This document shows positions 36,314-45,898 of a DNA stretch of 64,000 bases, one piece after another. The translations under genes and the position numbers were made by a program. The DNA is taken from NCBI GenBank assembly GCA_022793895.1, contig JAAWDS010000006.1:186001-250000 (forward strand), written 5' to 3'. This DNA is from Provencibacterium sp. (GTDB lineage: Bacteria; Bacillota; Clostridia; Oscillospirales; Ruminococcaceae). Within the stretch, counting starts at the first letter, position 1, and every line of letters begins with the position of its first letter. The notes beneath the pieces were generated by a model, which was given only the letters and a program-made list of their open reading frames with translations, was not told the origin of the DNA and did not search any database.

Positions 36314-37435
36314 TTAAGAAATCATCCCGGTCAGGATATGATAGATGCGTTCGTTTGCGTCCGGAATCGCCAGCTTGGAGGCGTTTCGGGAGAGATTATG
36401 CAGCAGCTCCGGATTTTTCATCCATTCGCCGACAATCGCGCAGAGCTTTTCACCGGTAAGATCCTTTTCCTCGATCACCTTAGCTGCACCGGCGCGTTCC
36501 AGAACCATGGCATTGTGATACTGATGGTTCTCGGCAACATTTGGAGAAGGAATCAGGATAGAGGCCCTGCCCGCTGCTTCCAGCTCGCTCAGGGTCATCG
36601 CTCCGGCGCGGCAGACGACGATATCGCTGGCGGCCAGGCAGGCGGGCATGTTGTCGATATATTCGCGGATATCGATATAGTCCAGCCCGTTCAGCTCCAC
36701 CCCCCGCTCCTTCAGCAGCCGCGGAAACAGTTCGACGCCATATTGCCCGGTGGCGTGGATATGGTGAATCCTGCCGGTTTTATAGTGCCAGCGGATAAGA
36801 TCGGCCACCGCCTCGTTTACCCGCTGCGCCCCCAGGCTGCCGCCAAAGGTTAAAAGCACCAGCCGCCCTTCCCCGACGCCGAGCGCGCGCCGGCTCTCCT
36901 CCCGGTTGGCAAAAAGGATCTCCTCCCGCACCGGGTTGCCCACCACCTGGCAATCCGTTCCCCCCGGCAGATAGCGTTTGGCCTCTTCCACGGCCAGCAA
37001 CACCCTGTCCACATATTTTGCAAGCAGCTTGGTGGTGACGCCGGGGAATGCGTTGGATTCATGCGTCACCGTCCGAATGCCCAGCTTGGCGGCGGCGCGT
37101 AGCACCGGGCCGCTGACATAGCCGCCCGTCCCCATCACCACATCCGGCGAGAAGGCGCGCAACAGCTTCTTTGCTTCGCCGGAGGAACGCAGCATGCAGC
37201 TCACGGCCGACAGGTTATGGGCCACCGCCTTGGGAGACAGCGAACGGTAAAAGCCCTTCACGACCACCGGCAGGAATTCGTAGCCTGCGGCGGTCACCAG
37301 CCGTTTCTCCATCCCGTGCGGGTTCCCTATAAACCGGATCTGCGCGTCGGGATGGCGCTCCCGGATCATTCCGGCAACCGCCAAGGCGGGATTGATGTGC
37401 CCGGCCGTCCCTCCGCATGCAAAAAGAATCTTCAT
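36314..37435 (-). CDS. murG: UDP-GlcNAc:lipid I GlcNAc transferase
   Basis: MurG adds GlcNAc to lipid I on the inner membrane face to form lipid II. The 373-residue GT-B protein begins KILFACGGTAGHINPALAVA, the acceptor-side loop. GTGGYVSGPVLRAA, LLTFGGSLGAQRVNEAV and CRAGAMTLSELEAAGRASILIPSPNVAENHQYHNA carry the nucleotide-sugar site. Length is normal. The start at 37435 is chosen over 37465 by family N-terminus. It follows ftsW by 46 bp in the dcw cluster. Confidence 0.97.
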   Translation of the reverse strand: MKILFACGGTAGHINPALAVAGMIRERHPDAQIRFIGNPHGMEKRLVTAAGYEFLPVVVKGFYRSLSPKAVAHNLSAVSCMLRSSGEAKKLLRAFSPDVVMGTGGYVSGPVLRAAAKLGIRTVTHESNAFPGVTTKLLAKYVDRVLLAVEEAKRYLPGGTDCQVVGNPVREEILFANREESRRALGVGEGRLVLLTFGGSLGAQRVNEAVADLIRWHYKTGRIHHIHATGQYGVELFPRLLKERGVELNGLDYIDIREYIDNMPACLAASDIVVCRAGAMTLSELEAAGRASILIPSPNVAENHQYHNAMVLERAGAAKVIEEKDLTGEKLCAIVGEWMKNPELLHNLSRNASKLAIPDANERIYHILTGMIS

Positions 37436-37481
37436 CGGCCTCATCCTTTCTATTTCTCCTGCCAAGCCCGCTTGTAAAAAA

Positions 37482-38615
37482 CTATTCCTTAATCACCGCG
37501 CTCTGCCGGGACACCGAGAGCACAACCCCCATCTCGCCCAGCAGCATCATCAGCGCCGTTCCGCCATAAGAAAAGAACGGAAGAGAGATGCCGGTGTTCG
37601 GAATGGTGTTGGTGACAACGGCGATGTTTAGAAACGCCTGTAACCCCACCTGGGAGGTCAGGCCGACGGCCAGCAGCATGCCGAACCGATCCTTCGCGCG
37701 CCCGGCGATGACAAAGCCCCTCCAGATCAGCAGCGCAAACATGAGGATGATGATCGTCGCCCCGACAAAGCCGAGCTCTTCGCCGACAATGGCGAAAACA
37801 AAGTCATTCTGCACTTCAGGAAGATAGAGGTATTTCTGCCGGGAATTGCCGATTCCTACTCCCAGGAGCCCGCCGGATCCAATCGCATAAAGCGATTGGA
37901 TGGTCTGGAAGCCGCTGCCCAACGGATCTGAAAACGGATCCAGCCAATAGGTCAAGCGGCTTTGCGCATAAGGGATAACGCCCGGAATCAGGATGGCTAT
38001 GCCGACCGCAACGAGCGCGGCCGCGCCCGCCAGTACGAACCATTTGAGATCCACCCCGCCTACCAGCATAACAATAGCGCCCAGCAGAAGAATCAAGATA
38101 GTGCCGGACAGATGCGGCTCCAAAACCAACAGGCCGCAGATAATCGCCAACACCACGCCAAAGGGGAGAATCCCATATTTAAACGATTTGATCCGCTTAT
38201 AGTTGGTGGAAATCATGTGGGAAAAGAGCACGACAACCGCAAATTTCGCAATCTCCGAGGGCTGGATGCTAAAAACGTCAAAAATATCGATCCAGCGCCG
38301 GACGCCTGACTGCGCCGGAAGGAACAGCACCACAATGAGCAGGAAGATAGAAACGCCCATCAGAGGCAGTGCAAACCTCTGGAAAATGTGATAGTCGACA
38401 AACGAGGCGATAAACATGGCCGCTACCCCGGCAACGGCAAAGAAGAGCTGGCGGGAAATAAAGTAAAAAGAGTTGTCGTAATAATAATAGGCATAGGCAT
38501 AGCTAGCTGAAAAAAGCATGACCAGTCCTACGGTCAAAAGAGAGAGGACCAGCACGACAAATGTAGCGTCCATCCTTCCAGGCTTCAGCCGTGCGGCTGT
38601 TTTCCGTTTATTCAA
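37482..38615 (-). CDS. ftsW: FtsW-type peptidoglycan glycosyltransferase
   Basis: A SEDS polymerase of 377 residues and about ten membrane helices that forms glycan strands at the division site. The family signature DIFDVFSIQPSEIAKFAVV lies near residue 115 and VTNTIPNTGISLPFFSYGGTALM near the C-terminus. The catalytic Asp is expected in the large periplasmic loop near residue 225. The start is a TTG (38615) after GGGGTG, so the N-terminus is less certain. Its place between mraY and murG matches FtsW rather than RodA. Confidence 0.94.
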   Translation of the reverse strand: MNKRKTAARLKPGRMDATFVVLVLSLLTVGLVMLFSASYAYAYYYYDNSFYFISRQLFFAVAGVAAMFIASFVDYHIFQRFALPLMGVSIFLLIVVLFLPAQSGVRRWIDIFDVFSIQPSEIAKFAVVVLFSHMISTNYKRIKSFKYGILPFGVVLAIICGLLVLEPHLSGTILILLLGAIVMLVGGVDLKWFVLAGAAALVAVGIAILIPGVIPYAQSRLTYWLDPFSDPLGSGFQTIQSLYAIGSGGLLGVGIGNSRQKYLYLPEVQNDFVFAIVGEELGFVGATIIILMFALLIWRGFVIAGRAKDRFGMLLAVGLTSQVGLQAFLNIAVVTNTIPNTGISLPFFSYGGTALMMLLGEMGVVLSVSRQSAVIKE

Positions 38616-38643
38616 TCGAACACCCCATTGCCACAGAATCTTT

Positions 38644-39660
38644 CTACTGGTTCATGACCGACAGCACGCCTATCGCGCTTCCAGCCACAGCCACAGCCGA
38701 GAAAACGAGGACAATCTTCATTTCGCTCCAGCCGCACATCTCAAAGTGATGATGGATAGGCGCCATTTTAAAGATGCGCTTATGCGTCAGCTTATAGGAG
38801 CCGATCTGCAAAATATCCGAAAGCGTTTCGAGAACATAGACAATTCCCATAAACAGGAGAAGGAACGGCTGCGAAAGGCCGAAGGCAACCGCCACCAGCA
38901 TCCCGCCCAAAAACAGGGAGCCGGTATCTCCCATAAAAATCTTGGCCGGATGGAAGTTCCAAACTAAGAAGCCTAAGCATGCGCCTGCGAGCGCCGTTGC
39001 CAGAAGCTCCATTTCCGGCGCGGCCAGGAGCGCGGCGCTCAGCATAAATCCAATCGCCGCCACAAAGGTAATGGAGCCGCACAGCCCGTCGATGCCGTCG
39101 GTAATATTTACGGCGTTCACCGCTCCATAGATGACCAAAATGGCAAAGGGATAGTAGAAAAGCCCCATATCCACCTGGCCGATAAACGGAACGGGAACGA
39201 TGGTCGAGGTATCTCCTGCAATATACATCCCCGCTAGATACGCGCCCGCAACCAGCACCTCCATCACCGTTCGCTCCCGTTCGCTCGCGCCCATGCTGTT
39301 CTTTTTGACGGCCTTGGTATAATCATCCATAAACCCTATCATCCCAAAGGCCAGGGACATAAGAAGCCCCATAAACAGCCGGGTTGCGGCAATGCTCCCC
39401 ACCGGATAGAGCCCTCCGCCGCCGCTTCCCACTATGCGCAGCGCGCAGAACCCGGTAACGGCGGCAGCCAGGCTTCCAATGATGAACAGGAAACCGCCCA
39501 TCAGGGGGGTCCCCTCCTTTTTCTTGTGCCAGGTGGGGCCGATGTCCTTGCTGATCTGCCCATAGTGGACGCGCCGTAAGAGAGGGATCAGCCACAGGCC
39601 GGTAGCCGCGGATACTGAAAACGCGACGACCGCGGTCAATATGGTAACAATGCCGCTCAT
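38644..39660 (-). CDS. mraY: Phospho-N-acetylmuramoyl-pentapeptide transferase
   Basis: MraY makes lipid I by joining UDP-MurNAc-pentapeptide to undecaprenyl phosphate. The 338-residue protein has about ten membrane helices and the catalytic motifs GTPLMGGFLF, GFMDDYTKAV (the DD pair), NAVNITDGIDGLCGS and the C-terminal HHHFEMCGW histidines. It follows murF by 72 bp, the normal dcw order. Confidence 0.98.
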   Translation of the reverse strand: MSGIVTILTAVVAFSVSAATGLWLIPLLRRVHYGQISKDIGPTWHKKKEGTPLMGGFLFIIGSLAAAVTGFCALRIVGSGGGGLYPVGSIAATRLFMGLLMSLAFGMIGFMDDYTKAVKKNSMGASERERTVMEVLVAGAYLAGMYIAGDTSTIVPVPFIGQVDMGLFYYPFAILVIYGAVNAVNITDGIDGLCGSITFVAAIGFMLSAALLAAPEMELLATALAGACLGFLVWNFHPAKIFMGDTGSLFLGGMLVAVAFGLSQPFLLLFMGIVYVLETLSDILQIGSYKLTHKRIFKMAPIHHHFEMCGWSEMKIVLVFSAVAVAGSAIGVLSVMNQ

Positions 39661-39732
39661 AAGAAGATCGTTCCTTTCCCGAAGCCGTCCCGCCTTTCTT
39701 CCTGTGCCGGAAAAGACGGCCGCTTTTGTTGT

Positions 39733-41112
39733 TTAGTCCTCTGCACCCTTCTCCTTCAGGACACGGTAAAGCTCTTCCAAAATTTCCTCAAAGCGCATCC
39801 CCCGGCTAGCTTTTACCCAAAGGACATCCCCTTCGCCCGTCTCCTGCGCCAACCGGGCGGTGAGCGCCTGCTTGCTGGTAAAGTGCTCCGCCTCCCGCAT
39901 TCCGGCCGCCTGCGCGGCCTCTACGGTAAGGGCGGCCTGCGGGCCGAAGCCATAGAGCCTATCGATCCCGTTCTCTGCACAGCAGCGCCCGATTTCCCGG
40001 TGCGCTTCGGCCGCCGTTTCTCCCAGCTCCAGCATATCCCCCAGGACGGCGGCGCGCCGTCCCGCCGCCGGCAGTTCCTGCAACGTCCGCAGCGCGGCGC
40101 GCATCGAATCCGGCGAGGCGTTATAGCAATCCTCCACTACAGTAACGCCGCCCAGGCGAACCATCCGCTGGCGCATGCCCGACGGTTCATAGCGGCGAAG
40201 GCCCTCGGCCGCCTCCTGTCCGCTGAGGCCCAGCTCACAGCCAGCCGCAAAGGCAGCGAGCGCGTCGCTGACATTGTGTCTCCCCACGGCCGGGATAAAG
40301 ACCGGCGTTCGCTCTTCTCCATGCCGGATGACGAAGTGCGTTCCGTCTTCCCCGGCGGCAATCTCCCCGGCCCGGTAATCGGCATCCAGGGCGTCCAGCC
40401 CATAGCGGATCACCCGTAACCGTCGGTCGGTATAGGCGGCCAGCAAATCGCAGTCGGCGTTCACGATGAGCGGCGCGCCGTCCGCAAGGTGGCGCGTGAC
40501 CTCCAGCTTGGCGCGCAGGATGTTTTCCCGGCTGCCCAGCTTCTCGATGTGCGCCGTCCCGATAAAGGTCAAGATAGCCGCATCCGGCTGGACGGCGCTC
40601 GCCAGCTTATCAATATCTCCCGGCTTATCCATCCCCATTTCGGCCGCCAGCGCCTGTTCGCTGCCGTCAAGCTGGAACAGCGTCTGCGGCAAACCAATCT
40701 CGTTGTTGTGGTTCCCCTCGGTCTTATGGGTACGCCAGCGCACGCCCAGCACGCAGGCGGTGAAATCCTTGGCGGTCGTTTTGCCGACGCTCCCGGTGAT
40801 TCCCACCGTCAACGGATGGAACTGTTCCCGGTAAGCCCGCGAAAGCGCAATGTGGGCGTCCAGTGTATTGGGGACATAAAAAACCTTTTCCGCCGGAAGC
40901 TGGAGGGGCTTGCTGGCTACGACATAGGCAGCGCCCTGTTCGAGCGCCTTCCCGGCAAAGCGGTGACCGTCGAAGCGCTCCCCTTCTATGCAGACAAAAA
41001 GGCTGCCCTTCGTAACGGCGCGCGAGTCGGTATAAACCGCAGAAATCATCGTTTCATCCTCGACATGGGCGCCGAGCGCCGCCGCCAGCAACCGGATTGA
41101 GGTTGGCTGCAT
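39733..41112 (-). CDS. murF: UDP-N-acetylmuramoyl-tripeptide--D-alanyl-D-alanine ligase
   Basis: MurF adds D-Ala-D-Ala to the UDP-MurNAc-tripeptide. The 459-residue Mur ligase has the ATP loop GITGSVGKTTAKDF, the middle-domain EGNHNNEIGLP, and VVEDCYNASPDSMRAAL, the family's C-terminal marker. The start at 41112 has AAGGAGG five bases upstream. The gap to murE is 284 bp and contains only a GC-rich hairpin near 41291-41305, so a separate control point is possible there. Confidence 0.97.
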   Translation of the reverse strand: MQPTSIRLLAAALGAHVEDETMISAVYTDSRAVTKGSLFVCIEGERFDGHRFAGKALEQGAAYVVASKPLQLPAEKVFYVPNTLDAHIALSRAYREQFHPLTVGITGSVGKTTAKDFTACVLGVRWRTHKTEGNHNNEIGLPQTLFQLDGSEQALAAEMGMDKPGDIDKLASAVQPDAAILTFIGTAHIEKLGSRENILRAKLEVTRHLADGAPLIVNADCDLLAAYTDRRLRVIRYGLDALDADYRAGEIAAGEDGTHFVIRHGEERTPVFIPAVGRHNVSDALAAFAAGCELGLSGQEAAEGLRRYEPSGMRQRMVRLGGVTVVEDCYNASPDSMRAALRTLQELPAAGRRAAVLGDMLELGETAAEAHREIGRCCAENGIDRLYGFGPQAALTVEAAQAAGMREAEHFTSKQALTARLAQETGEGDVLWVKASRGMRFEEILEELYRVLKEKGAED

Positions 41113-41396
41113 AAAAACCTCCTTTTCTCGCCGGTCCAGTTCCCCCGGCGGACGCAAGCGCATGAAAGAGCTTCCTTCCGCTCCCCTTTCGCCTGTCCGG
41201 CGTTCCGCAAGGAGCAGACGCGTTTCCCAGAAAGCAGAAAGCCCAGAAAAGCAGAGCTTTTCCGTTTCCGGAAGAGAGACGGATGAGGATCGGCCCGAAG
41301 GGCCGCCCTCCTCTCCGCTGTGCGCTTAAAGATTATTCTACCGCATCCGGCGCACGGTTTTAGGCGCTCCGTGTCGGATGGCAAGGCCGAAACCCG

Positions 41397-42848
41397 TCAA
41401 ATACTGTCCTGTTCGCGCAGCTTGCGCGCAAGCTCCTGAACGATGAAGCGTTCATCGAAAAAGATGGTGCCGAAGTTCAGCACCTGATAATCCTCATGGC
41501 CTTTGCCCAAAAGCATAAGGATATCGTTCTCCCGCCCGTTTTCCAGCGCCCACCGGATAGCGTCATACCGATCGGCGATCACCTGTACGGGCAGCGTGCT
41601 TCCGGAAAAACCGGCAAGCGCATCCTCTATGATCTGCATCGGATCCTCGCCGCGCGGATTGTCGGAGGTGAGAACGGCCCCGTCGGAATAACGGGCCACC
41701 GCCTGGGCCATTCCGGCCCGTTTGGTCCGGTCCCGTTCACCCGGACAGCCGAACAGCGTGATCACCCGTCCCGGAGCAAAGGAGCGAACGGTGGAAAGCA
41801 CGCTGCGGATTTCATCCGGCGCATGCGCATAGTCGCGAATGACGGTAAACGGGAGCGGAGCGGGGATCAGCTCCATCCGTCCGGGAACGCCGCCGCTCCC
41901 GGCCAGCGCTTCCAGCGCTGTCTCCAGACTGACCCCCAATTGGGCGGCGCAGGCGGCCGCACACAGCGCGTTGGAAACCGAGTACCGTCCGGGCATTGCG
42001 AGCTGTGCGCGGGCCAACTGAGAACCGGCCATCACCATAAACCGGTCTCCCGAAGCGGTGATCTGGATGGAATGGGCGGTATAATCCGCCGCGGGTTCAT
42101 CCAACGCATAGCGGATAACAGGAATCGAAAGCTCGCCCGCCAGCCTTTGTCCATAAGGATCGTCTGCGTTGATCACCGCCGCCGAAGCCTGCTGAAACAG
42201 CCGGCGCTTCGCTCGATAATAGTCTTCCATCGTACCATGGTAATCCAGGTGCTCATGGGAGAGGTTGGTGAAGGCTGCGCAGCAGAAATGAAGCCCTTCC
42301 AGCCTGCGCTGATCCAGCGCATGGGAGGAAGCCTCCATCACCACGACATCCACTCCCGCCGCGCGCATGCGGCTGAGCATAGCATAAAGCTGCAAGGGGT
42401 CGGGGGTGGTGTGGCGCGCCGGAATCACCATGTCGCCAATCTCCCCCTGAATGGTCCCGATAAGCCCCACCTTGCGGCCCGCCGCACGCAGGATATCGCG
42501 CAGCAGGCAGGTAATGGTAGTCTTCCCGCTCGTCCCCGTAACGGCGACGAGCTTTAAATCCTCCTGCGGGTTGCCGTAGAGATTGGCGCAGACGCGCGCA
42601 TAGGCGGCGCGGGTATCCGGCGTCACAATCGTGCCCGGCAGCGGGAGCGGCCGCTGGGCAAGAATGGCTGCCGCCCCCTTCTCTGCTGCCTGGGCAGCAT
42701 AAGCGTGCCCATCGGAGCGCAGGCCGCAGATACAGACGAAGAGATCGCCCTTCTCCACCATCCGGCTGTCGCACGTCACCTTGCCGATCTCTTTATCTTC
42801 CGCTATGCTGTTTGATGCTACTCCCCGCATCAAGGCGGACAACTTCAT
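41397..42848 (-). CDS. murE: UDP-N-acetylmuramoyl-tripeptide synthetase, meso-diaminopimelate type
   Basis: MurE adds the third stem-peptide residue. The 483-residue protein has the ATP loop VTGTSGKTTITCLL, the lysine-carbamylation and substrate regions in the middle domain, and LTSDNPRGEDPMQII. The DNPR motif is characteristic of enzymes that add meso-diaminopimelate rather than lysine. The start at 42848 has AAAGGGA upstream; a GTG two codons earlier is less well placed. It lies between spoVD and murF. Confidence 0.97.
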   Translation of the reverse strand: MKLSALMRGVASNSIAEDKEIGKVTCDSRMVEKGDLFVCICGLRSDGHAYAAQAAEKGAAAILAQRPLPLPGTIVTPDTRAAYARVCANLYGNPQEDLKLVAVTGTSGKTTITCLLRDILRAAGRKVGLIGTIQGEIGDMVIPARHTTPDPLQLYAMLSRMRAAGVDVVVMEASSHALDQRRLEGLHFCCAAFTNLSHEHLDYHGTMEDYYRAKRRLFQQASAAVINADDPYGQRLAGELSIPVIRYALDEPAADYTAHSIQITASGDRFMVMAGSQLARAQLAMPGRYSVSNALCAAACAAQLGVSLETALEALAGSGGVPGRMELIPAPLPFTVIRDYAHAPDEIRSVLSTVRSFAPGRVITLFGCPGERDRTKRAGMAQAVARYSDGAVLTSDNPRGEDPMQIIEDALAGFSGSTLPVQVIADRYDAIRWALENGRENDILMLLGKGHEDYQVLNFGTIFFDERFIVQELARKLREQDSI

Positions 42849-42887
42849 GTGCACCGTCCCTTTCCATTGGTATAGCGCCGGACGCTT

Positions 42888-45161
42888 TTAATAGACGCCT
42901 GCCGTGTCGAGAGCCGTCAGCTCAACGGTGACAACCGTGCCCGCTTCTACCATGGTGCCCGCTTCCGGCGTCTGGCGGGAGGCAACGCTGTTTTCGCGCC
43001 CAAGGCCGCCGGTGAAGCTCAGATTGAGCCCGGCGTTGGTGAGCATCTGATTCACGACCGAAGTGCCCAGGCCGAACACATCGGGAACCTCCACGAGATT
43101 CGGCGTAATATCCTCGTCGGTATAAAGCAGAATGGTGGCGTCGCGCGGGATCTGGGTAGAGGGGGTCGGCACCTGCTTGAGCACCGCTTCGCCCTGACCG
43201 ATGACCTTGACGCCCAGTCCCAGCTCTTCCAGCGTATCCTTCGCCTTTTGCAGCTCCAGACCGATGGTATTCGGCGTTGTCAAATCGAGGTTCTTCATCT
43301 CCTCGGCAGTATACTTCGGTTCCACTCCGATATAGGAGAGGATATCCTCCAGTATGTATTTCCCGACCGGAACGGCGATGGTCGAAGAAAGCACGTTATC
43401 CAGCTTCGGCGAGTCCAGAATCACCAGCACTGCAATCTGCGGATCGTCCATCGGCGCAACGCCGACAAAGGAGAGCACGTGCTCCTCCCGGCCATCCTCA
43501 GTCAGCGCCTGATCCAGCTTTTGGGAGGTGCCGGTTTTTCCCCCAACGCGATAACCGGCCAGATAGGCGTTCCGGCCCGAACCATCGGGAGCGGAAACGA
43601 CCGTTTCCATCAGTTCGGCAATCGTTTGACTGGTCTGCTCGCTGATCACCTGCCGGCGGATAACCGGCTCATGCGCCTCGACCACGCTGCCGTTTTCATC
43701 AATAACCTGCTTGACCAGATAGGGCGTTACCAGGTTGCCCCCGTTGACCGCCGTGCTGATGGCGGTAATCATTTGAATTGGCGTGACCTTAAAGGTCTGG
43801 CCGAAGGAACAGCTCGCCAGGCTGACCAAGCTGGTTTCCAGCCGCTCGCGGGGATGGTAAATGCTGCCCGCCTCGCCGGGCAGATCGATCCCGGTACCTT
43901 GGGTTAAGCCAAAGGTATCAAAATAGTCATAGAAGGTGCCGCCTCCGATGCTGAAGCCGATCTGGACGAAGGCAGGGTTACAAGAATGCTGCAATGTTTG
44001 CGCAAAGGACTGGTTGCCGTGTCCATAGAGCTTCCAGCAGCCGATTTCGCGGTCCTTGACCGTAATGGATCCATAGCAGTCATAGTAGTTGTTGAGCGAA
44101 GCGGCGCCGCTGTCGAGCGCGGCGGAGGCGGTGATCACCTTGAAAACCGATCCCGGTTCATAGGGGTCGGAAACCGCCTTGTTGCGCCATTGTAGATTCT
44201 GTTCGTTGCTCAACGCCTCCCGGTAAGCCTCGGTGTTGGTGCCGCCGCTGGCGATGGCGACCAGCGAAAGGCGCTCCTTCGCGACCGGGTCGCTGATCTC
44301 TTTAAAGTTGTTCGGATCAAAGTCCGGCTTAGTCGTCATTCCCAGAATGGCTCCAGTATTTACATCCATGACAATGCCGACCGCGCGGTTTCGGACCTCA
44401 TGCTCGTTGACGGCGTTTTCAATGTGCTTTTCAAGAAAATGCTGAATCGTTTCATCCAGCGTTAAGATCAGCGAATGACCGTTCTCCGGCTCATAGCGCT
44501 GTTGGTAGCGGGTGTCCATGTCGGTTTCCTTCGCCGTTTTGGCCGTCACCACCATGCCCGGCGTACCCGAAAGCACCTTATTATATTGGCTTTCAATGCC
44601 TGCGCCGCCCATGTTTTCATCATTGACAAAGCCGATGACCGTCGAGGCGAGGCTGCCATAGGGATAATAACGCTTAGTATCCTCCAGCATATAAACGCTT
44701 CGAATGGACGGATGATCGGTCAGAAACTGGTTTACCGCCTCCTGCTGAGGCTTTTCAATCCGCTTTTTGATGAAAACCGAGCGGGTATTGGGCGTCAAAC
44801 ACTTTTCTTTGATGACGGCGGCATCCATCTCCAGGATGGGCGCAAGATTTTCAGCAATGATATCCGCTTCGGTCTGCCCGTTTACTTCCTTCTTGCTGAC
44901 GACCACCGGATCGACAATGACATTCCACACCGTTGCGGAAACGGCCAAGATCTTCCCGTTGGTGTCCTGGATTTCACCGCGCGAAGGGGTGAGCTTCAGC
45001 GAACGCATCTGCTGCTGCACCGCGCTGCGCTGGTATTCCTCGCCATTCACGAACTGGATGTTGAAGAGCTGGTAAACCAAAACGCTGCCGATCCCCACCG
45101 TAATCGCGAGCATTACGATGAACATACGCAAGCGCATCTTATTGCTTGGAGCCTGTACCAA
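42888..45161 (-). CDS. spoVD: Class B penicillin-binding protein with PASTA domains (FtsI/SpoVD type)
   Basis: A peptidoglycan transpeptidase of 757 residues, with one N-terminal membrane helix at about residues 12-34. The dimerisation domain runs to about residue 250, then the transpeptidase. SVFK gives the nucleophile Ser338 with Lys341, SCN lies near residue 395, and KTGTS near 545. Two PASTA repeats end the protein (about residues 615-755), a mark of SpoVD or PBP2-like proteins. The start is TTG with GGAGG seven bases upstream. The dcw position suits both vegetative division (FtsI) and sporulation (SpoVD) roles, and I cannot separate them. Confidence 0.95.
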   Translation of the reverse strand: MVQAPSNKMRLRMFIVMLAITVGIGSVLVYQLFNIQFVNGEEYQRSAVQQQMRSLKLTPSRGEIQDTNGKILAVSATVWNVIVDPVVVSKKEVNGQTEADIIAENLAPILEMDAAVIKEKCLTPNTRSVFIKKRIEKPQQEAVNQFLTDHPSIRSVYMLEDTKRYYPYGSLASTVIGFVNDENMGGAGIESQYNKVLSGTPGMVVTAKTAKETDMDTRYQQRYEPENGHSLILTLDETIQHFLEKHIENAVNEHEVRNRAVGIVMDVNTGAILGMTTKPDFDPNNFKEISDPVAKERLSLVAIASGGTNTEAYREALSNEQNLQWRNKAVSDPYEPGSVFKVITASAALDSGAASLNNYYDCYGSITVKDREIGCWKLYGHGNQSFAQTLQHSCNPAFVQIGFSIGGGTFYDYFDTFGLTQGTGIDLPGEAGSIYHPRERLETSLVSLASCSFGQTFKVTPIQMITAISTAVNGGNLVTPYLVKQVIDENGSVVEAHEPVIRRQVISEQTSQTIAELMETVVSAPDGSGRNAYLAGYRVGGKTGTSQKLDQALTEDGREEHVLSFVGVAPMDDPQIAVLVILDSPKLDNVLSSTIAVPVGKYILEDILSYIGVEPKYTAEEMKNLDLTTPNTIGLELQKAKDTLEELGLGVKVIGQGEAVLKQVPTPSTQIPRDATILLYTDEDITPNLVEVPDVFGLGTSVVNQMLTNAGLNLSFTGGLGRENSVASRQTPEAGTMVEAGTVVTVELTALDTAGVY

Positions 45162-45367
45162 TCTGATTCCTCCTGCCCAATGAAATGAACGCTACCCTTC
45201 CTCACCCCACAACCGAGAACACCGGCCGCTCTCTCCAACAAACAAAAATATGCCGCTCGCGCATCCGGCACAGCGAGCCGCACCGGATAACCCGCTATAA
45301 TAAATTAAAGAGCCAAGACCTGGTGTTCTTAAGCCCTTTAAATTCGGTTCGGTATCCTAAGTTTATT

Positions 45368-45853
45368 TTACCAAAAACGGATGTATTCCAAAAACGACTG
45401 GATATACAGGCTTAACTTCTGGGCAACAGAAGGCCGCTGCTCGCTGGCCACCGGCACCACCCCGTCCTCTTCCTCATCTACCACCACATATTCCACCTGA
45501 TAAGCCTGCATTTTATCAAGCCCCATCAATTTGGCGTTTTCTTCTACGCTGCGCAGCGAAACCTTCCCTTCGATCTCTGCATTCAGCCGGGTCCTCTCGC
45601 TCATCAGATTCTGATATTCCGTCTGGTAGGTGCCCACCCGGTCGGTCAATTCGGTCAACTGCGCACGGCTGTAAAGCATGACGCAGGTAATTGTAACGAC
45701 CACGGCTACTGTGCTCACAATTCTTACCGCGATCATCCGATCCCGCTTTTTATATTTCGGCTCCTTGACCACATTCATCACTGGCTGCGCCTTTTTCGGT
45801 TTCGCTTCAAAGAGAGAGAGGTCATAGGCCAGGTTGCTTTGTCTGGATGCCAC
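45368..45853 (-). CDS. ftsL: FtsL-like division protein
   Basis: FtsL helps FtsQ and FtsW build the septum. The 161-residue protein starts SRQSNLAYDLSLFEAKPKK, the pattern of Clostridia FtsL. It has a single membrane helix at about residues 44-65 and a coiled coil after it (LTELTDRVGTYQTEYQNLMSERTRLNAEIEG). A GTG start at 45853 is preferred because the shorter form matches relatives and AGGAG lies 11 bases upstream; a longer GTG form from 45865 has poor spacing. It sits between rsmH and spoVD. Confidence 0.85.
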   Translation of the reverse strand: MASRQSNLAYDLSLFEAKPKKAQPVMNVVKEPKYKKRDRMIAVRIVSTVAVVVTITCVMLYSRAQLTELTDRVGTYQTEYQNLMSERTRLNAEIEGKVSLRSVEENAKLMGLDKMQAYQVEYVVVDEEEDGVVPVASEQRPSVAQKLSLYIQSFLEYIRFW

Positions 45854-45898
45854 CGCTTGCTTCACTCCTAAAATTTTTTCATCCCCGTCCGCTGCGGC